Assembly: GCF_000169375.1 (NCBI RefSeq)
Contig: NZ_AAXY01000014.1
Coordinates: forward strand, 26,875-90,874
Direction: 5' to 3'
Origin: Marinobacter sp. ELB17
Lineage (GTDB): Bacteria; Pseudomonadota; Gammaproteobacteria; Pseudomonadales; Oleiphilaceae
Length of the DNA stretch: 64,000 nucleotides
Shown: positions 33,379-42,800 of the stretch, piece by piece
How the letters are laid out: each line of letters starts with the position of its first letter
Position numbering within the stretch: the stretch's first letter is position 1
Program-made: the position numbers and the translations under genes
Notes under the pieces: model-generated
What the model was told of the DNA's origin: nothing
The model's database searches: none
Seen by the model: the letters and a program-made list of their open reading frames with translations, nothing else

Positions 33379-34269
33379 TCAGCCTTTGGTCTGCTGGAAG
33401 AGCTGGTCAAGCTTCTGTTCGAAATCGTGGTAGTTCAGGTAATCATAAAGCTCCATACGGGTTTGCATCAGATCGACGACATCTTTCTGGTCGCCCTTCT
33501 CCAGAATGTTCTGGTAAACCGTTACGGCGGCTTTGTTCATGGCGCGGAAGGCGCTCAGCGGGTAAAGCACCATGCTGGCACCGGCATCACCCAGCTCTTT
33601 GCGGTTGTACAGCGGCGTAGCGCCAAATTCGGTGATGTTGGCCAGCAGCGGCACATCGCCCAAGGCTGCAGAGAAGGCTTTGTAGTGTTCCAGCTCGTTT
33701 ACGGCTTCAGCGAAGATGCCGTCGGCACCGGCTTCTATATAAGCTTTTGCGCGATCAATAGCGGCGTCCAGGCCTTCTTTTTGGAACGAATCGGTACGGG
33801 CCATAATGAAGAAGTCTTTGTCGGCGCGAGCGTCAACAGCCGCTTTGATGCGGTCTACCATTTCTTCTTTGGAGACAATTTCTTTGTTCGGGCGATGACC
33901 GCAACGTTTCTGGGCAACCTGGTCTTCAAGGTGAACGGCGGCTGCACCGGCTTTTTCCATTTGCTGAATGGTGCGGGCAATGTTGAATGCGCCACCCCAA
34001 CCGGTGTCTATGTCTACCAGCAGCGGAATATCCGTGGCGGCGGTGATGCGGCGCACGTCTTCTACTACGTCGTTCAGGCTGGTCATGCCCAGATCTGGCA
34101 GGCCGTAGGAGGCGTTTGCAACACCACCACCAGACAGGTAAATAGCCTGGTGCCCTACCCGCTCGGCCATCATGGCCGCGTAGGCGTTGATGGTGCCAAC
34201 AATCTGCAGGGGCTTGTTGTCGTTCAGGGCTTTACGAAAACGGGCGCCCGGGGAAAGTTTGCTGGACAT
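33379..34269 (-). CDS. prpB: 2-methylisocitrate lyase
   Basis: A 296-aa isocitrate-lyase superfamily enzyme that splits 2-methylisocitrate into pyruvate and succinate. The start [10 protein letters not shown] is followed by [37 protein letters not shown] holds the metal Asp; and [16 protein letters not shown] holds the catalytic Cys in the conserved KRCGH motif. [11 protein letters not shown] follows. Length and motifs are those of PrpB. It is the first enzyme gene after the GntR regulator, 45 bp downstream. Confidence 0.96.
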   Translation of the reverse strand: MSSKLSPGARFRKALNDNKPLQIVGTINAYAAMMAERVGHQAIYLSGGGVANASYGLPDLGMTSLNDVVEDVRRITAATDIPLLVDIDTGWGGAFNIARTIQQMEKAGAAAVHLEDQVAQKRCGHRPNKEIVSKEEMVDRIKAAVDARADKDFFIMARTDSFQKEGLDAAIDRAKAYIEAGADGIFAEAVNELEHYKAFSAALGDVPLLANITEFGATPLYNRKELGDAGASMVLYPLSAFRAMNKAAVTVYQNILEKGDQKDVVDLMQTRMELYDYLNYHDFEQKLDQLFQQTKG

Positions 34270-34314
34270 GATGGTGCCTCCTTTGGATAAAGATGACGAT
34301 GGTTTGCTGATTAG

Positions 34315-34995
34315 TTAGATAGTCAGTTCGCCGTCGCGGATTTTTTGTTCAATGTTTTTTCGTGCTGCGTGAATATGGCGTTTCATCAGAAATTCCGCCA
34401 GCTCACCATCTCGGCTGGCAATGGCATCGACAATATTGCGATGCTCGCCCAGCGCCATGTGCGGGCGCCCGGACGAGGTGCTTAAACGGTAGCGGTACAT
34501 GCGCACCATGTAATACAAGTCGCCCAGCAGCATTTGGGTCAGCTTGGTGTTGCGGCTGCCAGTGGCGATGCGGTGATGAAAATCGTAGTCGCCCTCGGCC
34601 TGATAGTAAGCCTGGCCCTGGGCTTGTTCGATCATGGTTTCGTGGGTGTCGAGGGTAGCGCGCAAGGCGGCAATTTCGGCGTCTGTCATGCGTTCCGCGG
34701 CCTGTCGTGCGGCCAGGCCTTCCATGAGTTCGCGTATCCGATAGAGCTCTATTAACTCGTCTGCGCTCACGGAGACCACTTTCACCCCGGCGTGGGGGCG
34801 GCGTATCAGCAAGCCTCGGGATTCCAGGCGGCCCAACGCTTCTCGCAGCGGCCCGCGGGTTAAATGAAAGCGGGAACAGAGCTCAACTTCACCAATTTTT
34901 TCGCCCGGGATCAGGTCGCCTTTCACAATCGCCGTTTGCAGACAATCGAAGGCTTCATCAACGCGAGTATAGGCTTGTGGGACGAGTTCTAACAT
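34315..34995 (-). CDS. GntR-family (FadR subgroup) regulator of the prp operon
   Basis: A 226-aa repressor-type protein. The winged helix is in the first 75 residues (GDLIPGEKIGEVELCSRFHL and TRGPLREALGRLESRGLLIR), and the FCD ligand-binding domain follows with ELIELYRIRELMEGLAARQA, DYDFHHRIATGSRN and GEHRNIVDAIASRD, the His/Asp metal-site residues. As first gene of the operon and with two palindromic operators before it, it probably represses prpBC-acnD-prpF until methylcitrate or a related compound binds. Enterobacteria use the unrelated sigma-54 activator PrpR instead. Confidence 0.9.
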   Translation of the reverse strand: MLELVPQAYTRVDEAFDCLQTAIVKGDLIPGEKIGEVELCSRFHLTRGPLREALGRLESRGLLIRRPHAGVKVVSVSADELIELYRIRELMEGLAARQAAERMTDAEIAALRATLDTHETMIEQAQGQAYYQAEGDYDFHHRIATGSRNTKLTQMLLGDLYYMVRMYRYRLSTSSGRPHMALGEHRNIVDAIASRDGELAEFLMKRHIHAARKNIEQKIRDGELTI

Positions 34996-34998
34996 ACT

Positions 34999-35062
34999 TT
35001 GTTAACAATCCTATGAATAGTGTTGCGAAATTACGCACCATCACACGGATTGTCAACAATCC
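34999..35062 (-). promoter_or_regulatory. prp operon promoter with two GntR-type operators
   Basis: On the minus strand TTGACA (35056-35051), a 17-bp spacer and TAATTT (35033-35028) make a good sigma-70 promoter for gntR-prpB. The -35 lies inside the palindrome GGATTGTTGACAATCC (35047-35062). A second palindrome TTGTTAACAA (34999-35008) lies just before the gntR start codon. Both share TTGT-N2-ACAA, the usual shape of a FadR-subgroup operator, so self-repression is likely. Confidence 0.7.
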
Positions 35063-35090
35063 TTCAGTATAAGACGTCATATCTGACGTA

Positions 35091-36683
35091 TTACAGTTCC
35101 AAAAACCGGGTTTGCTCGTCCGCCGGCGGCGGCGTGTACTGGTAAATCCACATTTCAGAGACCGGTTGCCCGCTGAGCATCAACTGCAAACGGATGTCGA
35201 CGGGACTGCCCGATTCACCGGGCACCAAATCAAACATTGCGCGGTAGCCCTTAATCGAGTCCAGAGGGCGCACAGACGCTATTTCCACCTTGCCACTGCT
35301 GGTTGTAATGGCAGCTTCCAGCTCGGCATCGGCCCCCAACATGCTCAAACCACCGCCACCGAAATCGATCGCAAAACGCCAGGAAAATACGTCCCGCTGC
35401 TGGCCTATGACGCCGCCAAGCCCGGTGCGAGTGGCTTGCACTTGCGCTAACTTGTCTGGCTGCACCGGTGGCTGTTCACCCCAGGTCAAAGTGTAGGAAA
35501 ACAGGTGTTCTTTGCCAACAGCTAAAGGCTTTTGCGGGTTCCAAAATGCCACGATATTGTCGAATGTTTCGTTTCCGGTGGGGATTTCCGTGAGCATTAC
35601 CTGCCCTGGGCCCCAATCGCCTTTTGGCGCGATCCAGGCGCTTGGCCGGCGATTGTAGAACACGCCGTCGTCTTGGTAGTGCTCAAAGTTACGGTCGCGC
35701 TGCAACAGGCCAAAGCCTTTCAGGTTATTGTCAACAAAACTGCTGACATGAACATTGCGGGGGTTCATCAACGGCCGCCATAGCCATTCGTTGTTGCCGT
35801 TTTGAATCGCCAGGCCATCTGAATCGTGAATTTCCGGGCGCCAATCGTACGCCATACGGCGATCGTTTTCGCCCATTTGGTACATGCTGGTTAGCGGTGC
35901 AATGCCCACCCGTTCGATGGCTTTTCGTGGGTAGAGCGCCACATCCACGTCCATCACTGTATTTTGCCCCGGCTGAATACGGAAGGCATAGGCGCCGGTA
36001 ACGCTGGGAGAATCCAGTAACGCCCAGACGGTGACAAAGTCCTGACCGGGGGCCGGTTTCTCTAGCCAGAAGGTGGTGAAATCGGGAAATTCTTCTTCCC
36101 TGCTCATGCCCGTGTCTACAGCCAGGCCGCGGGCAGACAAACCGTACTGCATGGATTCGCCCACCGCACGGAAGTAACTGGCGCCCAGAAAAGACGCCAG
36201 ATCTAATTGAAAATTGGTGTAAAAGTGCAAGCGAAAGCCAGCGTAACCAAGATTCGATTCCAGATTACCCAGTGCCTGTTTGCCGCTGTAGTCGAAGTTG
36301 CTCTGACGATATTCCAGGGCCCGGGCGATACCGCCATCCACTTCGAATATTTGCACTGGCTTTTTGAAGTACAAGCCAAGATGGAAAAGTTGCACCTGAA
36401 ACAACAAATCGTCGCTGCGCCAGAGCGCATCCTGGGGTTTGAAGCGGATAGCTTGGTAGTCATCCCAGCTTAGGGTGTTCAAGCTTGCGGGGATGCCGCG
36501 GGTTTGCGGTTGGTAGGCTTTGCCGGCCAGATGGCGGGCGTGGCCTTTGAGCCAGGCGTAATCAAAAGACCCGCTGCGTTTTGTGCTGCGAGCCACCTCA
36601 CCCGCCTGCAGCCAGGCCGGCATGGGTAAAACGCCCAAAACAGTAGCAGCAGATACGGCTTTTAGAAGAGAGCGACGGCGCAT
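35091..36683 (-). CDS. opgD: Glucan biosynthesis protein OpgD (Tat-exported)
   Basis: A 530-aa periplasmic protein of the MdoG/OpgG-OpgD family, which trims and shapes osmoregulated periplasmic glucans. MRRRSLLKAVSAATVLGVLP is a twin-arginine signal, the feature that marks OpgD rather than OpgG. The body has SWDDYQAIRFKPQDALWR, YAGFRLHFYTN, GASYFRAVGESMQYGLSARG, LTSMYQMGENDRR and EIHDSDGLAIQNG, all conserved in the family. It follows opgH by about 120 bp and shows clear similarity to the opgG product at 39127-40722. A GAGG sequence precedes the start. Confidence 0.92.
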   Translation of the reverse strand: MRRRSLLKAVSAATVLGVLPMPAWLQAGEVARSTKRSGSFDYAWLKGHARHLAGKAYQPQTRGIPASLNTLSWDDYQAIRFKPQDALWRSDDLLFQVQLFHLGLYFKKPVQIFEVDGGIARALEYRQSNFDYSGKQALGNLESNLGYAGFRLHFYTNFQLDLASFLGASYFRAVGESMQYGLSARGLAVDTGMSREEEFPDFTTFWLEKPAPGQDFVTVWALLDSPSVTGAYAFRIQPGQNTVMDVDVALYPRKAIERVGIAPLTSMYQMGENDRRMAYDWRPEIHDSDGLAIQNGNNEWLWRPLMNPRNVHVSSFVDNNLKGFGLLQRDRNFEHYQDDGVFYNRRPSAWIAPKGDWGPGQVMLTEIPTGNETFDNIVAFWNPQKPLAVGKEHLFSYTLTWGEQPPVQPDKLAQVQATRTGLGGVIGQQRDVFSWRFAIDFGGGGLSMLGADAELEAAITTSSGKVEIASVRPLDSIKGYRAMFDLVPGESGSPVDIRLQLMLSGQPVSEMWIYQYTPPPADEQTRFLEL

Positions 36684-36801
36684 TATTAAACCTCAAAAGT
36701 CGGCGTGGTAGGTTGTCGATGTTCTGTTGTTGGTCGATAGTCAATTGTTGGTTGAGTCCGTTATTCGTCACTATTAGTAGTTGTTAAAAACGGGCCAGTT
36801 G

Positions 36802-38880
36802 TTAAAGACGGGCGATTGCCTGGCCCCAATAGCTTCCCGTTGGCGCGATCCAGGCGCGGCGATGAAGCTCGGCCAGGGCCACTCTGTCTTCGCACAATTC
36901 GCTGATTTGTTTTTTATTCAGTGCCGCCGGGCCGTTACGGATGCATTGGTCCACCAGGTCGTTGAGCCTTACGGCTCGTCTGGAATGCCGGTCCGGCCTG
37001 GCCAGCGCCAGTTGTTGCTGGTGAACCAGCGGCACCAGAACAGCCTGTTCAAAGTGGCCAATATTCCAGGGGCTGGCCGGCTGAGCGCGATTTTCAGCGG
37101 CATTTTTCAGCAACGGCAACGTTGCCAGCTCTTCAGGAATCAGTAGCAGCCCGGCGCGGCGTATGGCTTGGCCCACCCTGACCCGGCTGAGTAGCACCGA
37201 GGTGGGCGCCGCCAGTATTAAAGGCACAGCCACGGGCAGAGACCAAATGAAAAAGCTGACATCTAGCCACCAGGCGAACACCGCCCAGCTACCGCCAATT
37301 ATTAATCCCGGCGCCTGGGTTATTAACGCTTCGCGCCAGCCGGTCTCTTCCGTGCGATTTTGCCCGGCCCAGCTTAGGGAGACATTTAACAAAGACGCGA
37401 TTACGAACCGGCTGTGGGCCAGCATGCGGATGGGTGCCAGTAATACCGAGAATACAATTTCTACCCACACGCTTAAAAACAGCCGCCAAGGGCCACCGAA
37501 GCCTTTGGCTAAGCCGTGAATGATGGCGTCGATAATGGCCAGAAATTTTGGCACAAACAGCAACGCCAATGTGCTGAGGGCGAGGGTAAGCGCCCACTCT
37601 GGCCGCCATTCCGGCCAAAGTGGGAAGAGCCCTTCGTGGCCGGCAGGAAAATATTCGATGGGCGACAACGTTAACTCCGCGGCGGCCACTGTGGTTAACG
37701 CCAGAAACGCCAGCCACAAGGGCGAGGCCACGTAGGCCATTATGCCGTTGAGGAACGCCATGCGGTGCGCCAGACGGATGCGGCGGCCAAAACACAGAAT
37801 CCACAGGTGCTGCAGATTTCCTTTAGCCCAACGTTTGTCTCGTGACAGTTCATCCGCCAGCGTGGGGGGCGACTCTTCAAAACTTTCGCCCAAACCGGGT
37901 TCCAGCCAGACCTCGTAACCGGCGCGGCCAATATAGGCAGCCTCGACAAAATCGTGGCTCATGATCGGCCCTTCAAACACGCCAAAGCCGCGTAATTTAC
38001 GCAAACCGCAGTGCTGCATAAATGGCTCTACGCGCAGTATGGCGTTGTGGCCCCAGAAAGCGGCGTGGCCCATTTGCACGGCGGCAAGGCCGGTCGCAAA
38101 TAGCGAAGAATACAGGCGGTTGCCAAACTGTTGCAGGCGGGCAAACAGCGACTGGCCGTTAATGATAGAGGGGTTTGTTTGCAGTATGCCGACCTGGGGC
38201 TCGCGCTCCATCAACTGAACCATACGCACGATGGTGCGCCCGCTCATCAGGCTGTCGGCGTCTAACACCACCATGTATTTGAACAGTCGGCCCCAGCGCC
38301 GCAGAAAATCGGCGACGTTACCGCTTTTATAGTTCAGGTTAACACCGCGGCGGCGGTAAAACAGCCGGCCGTGGGCGCCCAGCTCGTCACACAGCTGATG
38401 CCATTTTGCTTGTTCTTCCAGCCATATTTCCGGGTTCCGGCTGTCTGATAATATGAAAAATTCAAAGTAATGAATCTGGCCGTTGCGCTCCAATTCTTGA
38501 TACACCGCTTTCAGCCCGCTAAACGTCCAGTGCACCGGTTCGTGGTACACGGGCAGCACAATGGCGGTTTTGACCAGCGGGGTGTGTTCCAGATCATCGT
38601 TGCTGTAGCGGTTCAGCAGCGAGTGCTTATCGCCACCCATCAGCCGCAACACAAATCCGACCACCGCGGTCCAGAAACCCACGGCTATCCAGGCGTAGAG
38701 CAGTGCAAACAATACCAGCAGGCCGATTTCCACCGGAGTGCCGCCGTGGTAAGGCATGATCCACAACAGGTAATAACTGGCCACGGCGGTTTGGCCGAAT
38801 ACCAGCAGCGCCAGCAAGCTGCGCCTTATTCTGGCGACGGTGCGCCAGCGCCAGAGTTTCTTGGGGGCCCTATCATTCAT
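36802..38880 (-). CDS. opgH: Periplasmic glucan glucosyltransferase OpgH
   Basis: A 692-aa inner-membrane GT family 84 enzyme that polymerises glucose from UDP-glucose and moves the chain to the periplasm. Membrane helices lie near residues 20-60 and in the C-terminal half. The cytoplasmic catalytic part has KTAIVLPVYHEP, FILSDSRNPEIW, VVLDADSLMSG and the QxxRW-like SRDKRWAKGNLQHL. ATG 38880 is chosen because it overlaps the small gene before it by 8 bp; the frame is open further up. It is shorter at the N-terminus than the E. coli form (847 aa). The long N-terminal cytoplasmic part, which in E. coli binds FtsZ, is missing. Confidence 0.93.
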   Translation of the reverse strand: MNDRAPKKLWRWRTVARIRRSLLALLVFGQTAVASYYLLWIMPYHGGTPVEIGLLVLFALLYAWIAVGFWTAVVGFVLRLMGGDKHSLLNRYSNDDLEHTPLVKTAIVLPVYHEPVHWTFSGLKAVYQELERNGQIHYFEFFILSDSRNPEIWLEEQAKWHQLCDELGAHGRLFYRRRGVNLNYKSGNVADFLRRWGRLFKYMVVLDADSLMSGRTIVRMVQLMEREPQVGILQTNPSIINGQSLFARLQQFGNRLYSSLFATGLAAVQMGHAAFWGHNAILRVEPFMQHCGLRKLRGFGVFEGPIMSHDFVEAAYIGRAGYEVWLEPGLGESFEESPPTLADELSRDKRWAKGNLQHLWILCFGRRIRLAHRMAFLNGIMAYVASPLWLAFLALTTVAAAELTLSPIEYFPAGHEGLFPLWPEWRPEWALTLALSTLALLFVPKFLAIIDAIIHGLAKGFGGPWRLFLSVWVEIVFSVLLAPIRMLAHSRFVIASLLNVSLSWAGQNRTEETGWREALITQAPGLIIGGSWAVFAWWLDVSFFIWSLPVAVPLILAAPTSVLLSRVRVGQAIRRAGLLLIPEELATLPLLKNAAENRAQPASPWNIGHFEQAVLVPLVHQQQLALARPDRHSRRAVRLNDLVDQCIRNGPAALNKKQISELCEDRVALAELHRRAWIAPTGSYWGQAIARL

Positions 38881-39124
38881 AACCCATGCTTCCCCTGAGC
38901 AGCTCTGGCCCGGCTTCAAGCGTCAACTTTGGTTGTGGCAACTCGAAATACTGGGGCAACAGCTCCATAACCAACTTTATATAATCGCCATCGGGGGCCT
39001 GCTGCAAAGCGTGACCTACCAACTCAAGGGCAGTGCAGCATTCATTGACACCCGGGTGAATTCCGCTGCCGCGAAGGTACGCTATTACCCGGTCCAGTGC
39101 CTTCTGGCACGGTAGCTGCTCCAC
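38873..39124 (-). CDS. Small protein between opgG and opgH, function unknown
   Basis: An 83-aa frame starting with GTG two bases after the opgG stop and overlapping opgH by 8 bp, so it is almost certainly translated. It reads MEQLPCQKALDRVIAYLRGS, then GIHPGVNECCTALELVGHAL, and ends with KLVMELLPQYFELPQPK and LRGSMGYE. It is a soluble, mostly helical protein with no signal peptide, no membrane segment and no motif I know. Its position suggests a role with OpgH: it could stand in for part of the missing N-terminal region. This is an inference from place only. Confidence 0.65.
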   Translation of the reverse strand: MEQLPCQKALDRVIAYLRGSGIHPGVNECCTALELVGHALQQAPDGDYIKLVMELLPQYFELPQPKLTLEAGPELLRGSMGYE

Positions 39125-39126
39125 GT

Positions 39127-40722
39127 TTATTCCCTCGCCTGGGCTAAGGCTGGCAGCTGGTACAGCCAGGTTTCAGACACCGCGTTCGGGCCTACCAGCA
39201 ATCGCGCTCTTAGGGGTGTGTCGTTATTGGGCGCAGGCTTGACCAGCATCGACAGGCGCCAGATGCCCTGTTCTGGCAGGTGCTCTACAAAGTGTTCCAA
39301 TACTTCGGCGTTTTCGCTGGTGCCCACCTCGCTGACAACCGGGCCGGTGGCGGCGTTCAGGGTGTCCCCCACAAAGTCGACGACCACCCGCCAGGTACCG
39401 TCCAGATTGCGATTCGTTTCGCCCTGGTTGGCGCCGTTGTTTCGGCCAGCACCTACCCAGGTGTCTATAACGCGGCCAATACCGCTGTCGAATGCGGTGT
39501 GTTCGCCGAATCTAAGGCGGTACTGGAAATTCAGTTCTGCGCCCTGCTCGATTTTCTGACGTGGCTTCCAAAAGGCTACGATGTTGTCGTTGCCCTCTGA
39601 GGAGGTGGGGATTTCTACCAGCACAACTTCGCCTGAGCCCCAATCGTCGATATTGTCAATCCATGCGCTCGGGCGCTTTTCGTAGTGGGCTTCTGCGTCT
39701 GAAAAATCATCAAAGCGGGTATCGCGCTGCATCAGCCCGAATCCTTTCAGATTGGTCACTTGAAAATAGTTCATCCGCAAACTGGTGGGATTCAGTAATG
39801 GCCGCCATACCCACTCGGTCACTTCAGCGGATTTTTCATCCTGTATCAGCAGGCCATCAGAGTCGTGAACCTGGGGCCGCCATTCCCCCGCTGGCTGGCG
39901 TGTGTTCTCGCCGTAGTAGAACATGGACGTTAGCGGCGCCAGGCCAATCTGATCGATATTGCTGCGGGCAAACAGGCGGGCACTGACCTCAATGCCGGTG
40001 ACCGTGTTCGGGCTGATCACGAAGCGGTAAGCGCCGGTTGCGCTGGGGCTGTCTAACAGCGCGTAAACCGTCATGGTAACCGCGTTGGCGGCTGGCCGTT
40101 CCAACCAAAACTCGGTGAACGCCGGAAACTCTTCGCCGGAAGGTAAGCCGGTGTCTATGGCCAGGCCCCGGGCTGCCAAGCCGAAACCGTTATCGGCCCC
40201 GACACCGCGAAAATAACTGGCGCCGGCGAACACCAGGAACTGGTTGCCCTGGCGTTCGGCGTTTTTAATTGCTGACGATGATTGTAAGGGCCAGGTCAGC
40301 CAAAAGCCCGCGTAACCCAGGTCGGCTGGAATACGCTTGGCCAGATCGGGAGATGGGTACGTAAAGTGATCGCGATTAAAAATCAGCGGCCTTACGCCCT
40401 CTTGATCCAATTCGTTCAAGGTGACCGCGTGCCGGTATACGCTGCCGGTGGGCACCATCATGACTTCAAAGTGCTTTTTGTCCGCACTGGCCGGCTGGCG
40501 CCAAAGATTGGCTTCGGGCTTGAAGCGGATTGACTGGTAGCGGTCGTAAGGCAATGACGTTAGAAAGTCTGGAACTGCGCTGGGCGCTTTGTATGGCCTT
40601 TGCGCCAGCGCCTGGGCTTTTTTAGTGACATCGGCAAAATCAAAGCTCCAAACCGGAGCGCTGGCGCCTAGGCAAAATACGACAATGCACCCGTTTACAA
40701 CACGGGCTGTCCTTGCAAGCAT
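39127..40722 (-). CDS. opgG: Glucan biosynthesis protein OpgG
   Basis: A 531-aa periplasmic protein needed for periplasmic glucan backbone processing. It has a Sec signal peptide (ARTARVVNGCIVVFCLGAS, cut near VWS-FDF), in contrast to the Tat signal of OpgD. Conserved parts are LPYDRYQSIRFKPEANLWRQ, YAGFWLTWPLQ, GASYFRGVGADNGFGLAARG, LTSMFYYGENTRQ and VHDSDGLLIQDE. ATG 40722 with AGGGA upstream fits the family start; the frame is open to 40773. First gene of opgG-orf-opgH-opgD, divergent from galU. Confidence 0.92.
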   Translation of the reverse strand: MLARTARVVNGCIVVFCLGASAPVWSFDFADVTKKAQALAQRPYKAPSAVPDFLTSLPYDRYQSIRFKPEANLWRQPASADKKHFEVMMVPTGSVYRHAVTLNELDQEGVRPLIFNRDHFTYPSPDLAKRIPADLGYAGFWLTWPLQSSSAIKNAERQGNQFLVFAGASYFRGVGADNGFGLAARGLAIDTGLPSGEEFPAFTEFWLERPAANAVTMTVYALLDSPSATGAYRFVISPNTVTGIEVSARLFARSNIDQIGLAPLTSMFYYGENTRQPAGEWRPQVHDSDGLLIQDEKSAEVTEWVWRPLLNPTSLRMNYFQVTNLKGFGLMQRDTRFDDFSDAEAHYEKRPSAWIDNIDDWGSGEVVLVEIPTSSEGNDNIVAFWKPRQKIEQGAELNFQYRLRFGEHTAFDSGIGRVIDTWVGAGRNNGANQGETNRNLDGTWRVVVDFVGDTLNAATGPVVSEVGTSENAEVLEHFVEHLPEQGIWRLSMLVKPAPNNDTPLRARLLVGPNAVSETWLYQLPALAQARE

Positions 40723-40954
40723 GGATGGTATTCCCTGAGTTCGGTTCAATTTGTTATGACTATACAACACCATGGTGTTGCTGCGCTTTATGTGACAAGT
40801 CTGTCAGAGCTTGTTCATCAAGCAAGAAACATGTTTTGGTACTATTCGCCGCGCCTGATCACAGGCAGACAGCAATATTTCTTTTGGTGAAACTGCATTT
40901 TAGCCATCAACTTGGGTAAACTTTGCCAATACTGACTTTCATAAGGACGCTGAA

Positions 40955-41791
40955 ATGATCAAGAAGTGCCTGTTTCCCGTTGCCGGTTATGGCACCCGCT
41001 TTTTACCCGCCACCAAGGCCATGCCGAAAGAAATTCTGCCCATCGTTAACAAGCCATTGGTTCAGTACGGTGTTGAAGAGGCATCAGATGCCGGCATTCA
41101 CGAATTCGGTTTTGTTACTGGTCGCGGCAAGCGCGCCATTGAAGATCATTTCGACATCAGCTACGAGCTTGAGCACCAGATTGCGGGTTCTGGCAAAGAG
41201 GGTATGCTGACCTCTATCCGCGATTTGATTGACCACAATACCTTCGCCTTTACCCGCCAAAGCGAAATGAAGGGCCTGGGCCATGCGATTCTAACCGGGC
41301 GCAACCTGGTGGGCGATAACCCTTTCGCCGTGGTGCTGGCCGACGACTTCTGCGTGGGGCCTGACGGCGGAGATGGCGTGTTGGCGCAAATGGTCAAACT
41401 TTACAGCCAGTTCCGCTGCTCTATTGTGGCCATTGAAGAAGTACCGGCCGACGAAACCCACAAGTACGGTGTGATTGCGGGCGAGTGCATGAAAGACGGC
41501 CTGTTCCGGGTAACGGACATGGTGGAAAAGCCTGCGCCGGAAGACGCACCCAGCAACATGGCCATCATCGGCCGCTATATTCTGACACCGGATATTTTCG
41601 ACATTCTGGAGCGTACGCCGCCTGGTAAGAACGGTGAAGTGCAAATTACTGACGCCCTGCTGGAACAAGCCAAAACTGGCTGCGTACTGGCCTACCAATT
41701 CAAAGGCCGGCGTTTTGACTGCGGCAGTATAGACGGCTTTGTAGAAGCGACCAATTATGTTTACGAAAACATCTACAAAAAGGGCTTATAG
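40955..41791 (+). CDS. galU: UTP-glucose-1-phosphate uridylyltransferase
   Basis: A 278-aa nucleotidyltransferase making UDP-glucose. The start KKCLFPVAGYGTRFLPATKA carries the G-x-G-T-R nucleotide site, KEILPIVNKPLVQYGVEEA follows, then LADDFC with the metal Asp, MVEKPAPEDAPSNMAIIGRY, GEVQITDALL and KGRRFDCGSIDGFVEA. Length and motifs are those of bacterial GalU. UDP-glucose is the donor for OpgH, whose operon leaves in the opposite direction from the same 230-bp gap, and for the exopolysaccharide. AAGGA lies nine bases before the ATG. Confidence 0.96.
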   Translation: MIKKCLFPVAGYGTRFLPATKAMPKEILPIVNKPLVQYGVEEASDAGIHEFGFVTGRGKRAIEDHFDISYELEHQIAGSGKEGMLTSIRDLIDHNTFAFTRQSEMKGLGHAILTGRNLVGDNPFAVVLADDFCVGPDGGDGVLAQMVKLYSQFRCSIVAIEEVPADETHKYGVIAGECMKDGLFRVTDMVEKPAPEDAPSNMAIIGRYILTPDIFDILERTPPGKNGEVQITDALLEQAKTGCVLAYQFKGRRFDCGSIDGFVEATNYVYENIYKKGL

Positions 41792-41809
41792 CCTAAGCCA
41801 ATAAAAAGT

Positions 41810-41837
41810 TGACGCACCGCAGCCGAATCAGTATATT
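41810..41837 (+). promoter_or_regulatory. Promoter of tRNA-Val
   Basis: TTGACG at 41810-41815, 16-bp spacer, TATATT at 41832-41837, then the tRNA gene 17 bases on. A GC-rich discriminator (TCGCTGCG) follows the -10, as in stringently controlled stable-RNA promoters. Confidence 0.65.
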
Positions 41838-41854
41838 TCGCTGCGTTGCAAAAC

Positions 41855-41931
<77 letters not shown>

Positions 41932-42800
41932 CTTTTCAATAAGTTATCTGCACCCTCCAAGTTCATTTTCGAAATTTTCGCAATAAGATTTCTCATCCAG
42001 TTGGGACACCCGCTTGCGGACTAGTTTATTCCGGCATAGCTGCGAGTCTTTGTCCTCTGCCTCTCGACCTGTCTTCCATCAAGAATCGTCTTACGTGAGC
42101 CGACGCTCAGTGCGGACCTGTCCCAACCTTCGGCTCGGGATTAGTTGGCCACTACATAGCGGGTAAGATATTTCCCCGAGAGATTAGCTGGTCGAGGGTT
42201 ACGACCCATAGCCCATTATACTGATGGCGTCTGATCTTTGAGTTGTCCCTACAAGTAATTACGCGCTCATCAGTTCGGCCTTTTATGAAATCATGGCGGG
42301 GCCCTTTGGCTGAGATTGCGCCTTGAACCCCGCCTGACTCAACTATCCGATTGCATCTCCACAAATTGGCGTAACTGTGTAAGTTGATGGCTGAATTTTC
42401 CATGCGGCGCCAGAAATAAGATCGATCGTGATAGTGATGATCCCAAAATCAATTAATAGGCTAGCCAAGGAGGTGGCTGATATATGGATTCGTACTTTTC
42501 ATATTGCTTGCTCCATAATACCGCCGTTTTTTAAATTACCCTTTACAACACACTGCGAACTCAAGCGGATCAGATCCAGTCCTGTCTCAAATCTGGCTGA
42601 CGACTGAAGTGGTCCAGTGACTCAGGGCGCCAACATGAGTGGCAAATAGCCACTGCAAACCAAGTATCTTGTAGTCTAAAACCCTCGTTTTCTGGACGCC
42701 CTGACTGCACACTCAACTTTCCCGCTTTTACCGTTGTTTTATGATCATAGGTTATGGGCGTGTCAGGGAACGACTGCCATCTCAACCGGTCGGCATACCC
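41932..42800. other. 869-bp gene-poor stretch after tRNA-Val
   Basis: No gene can be supported here. A leftward frame at 42152-42403 (83 codons) has somewhat protein-like composition in its middle (GRTDERVITCRDNSKIRRHQ, YNGLWVVTLDQLI) but lacks a good ribosome site and is not recognised. Another at 42570-42785 looks like chance. The stretch is richer in A and T than its neighbours and may be worn-down foreign DNA. No rRNA, palindrome array or integrase fragment was seen. Confidence 0.4.

Noticed and set aside
33427..34290. Long ORF on the plus strand covering prpB
   Set aside because: Antisense shadow of a conserved gene with catalytic motifs on the minus strand.
42152..42403. 83-codon leftward ORF
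   Set aside because: No clear ribosome site, no recognised family, and no neighbour linking it to an operon.
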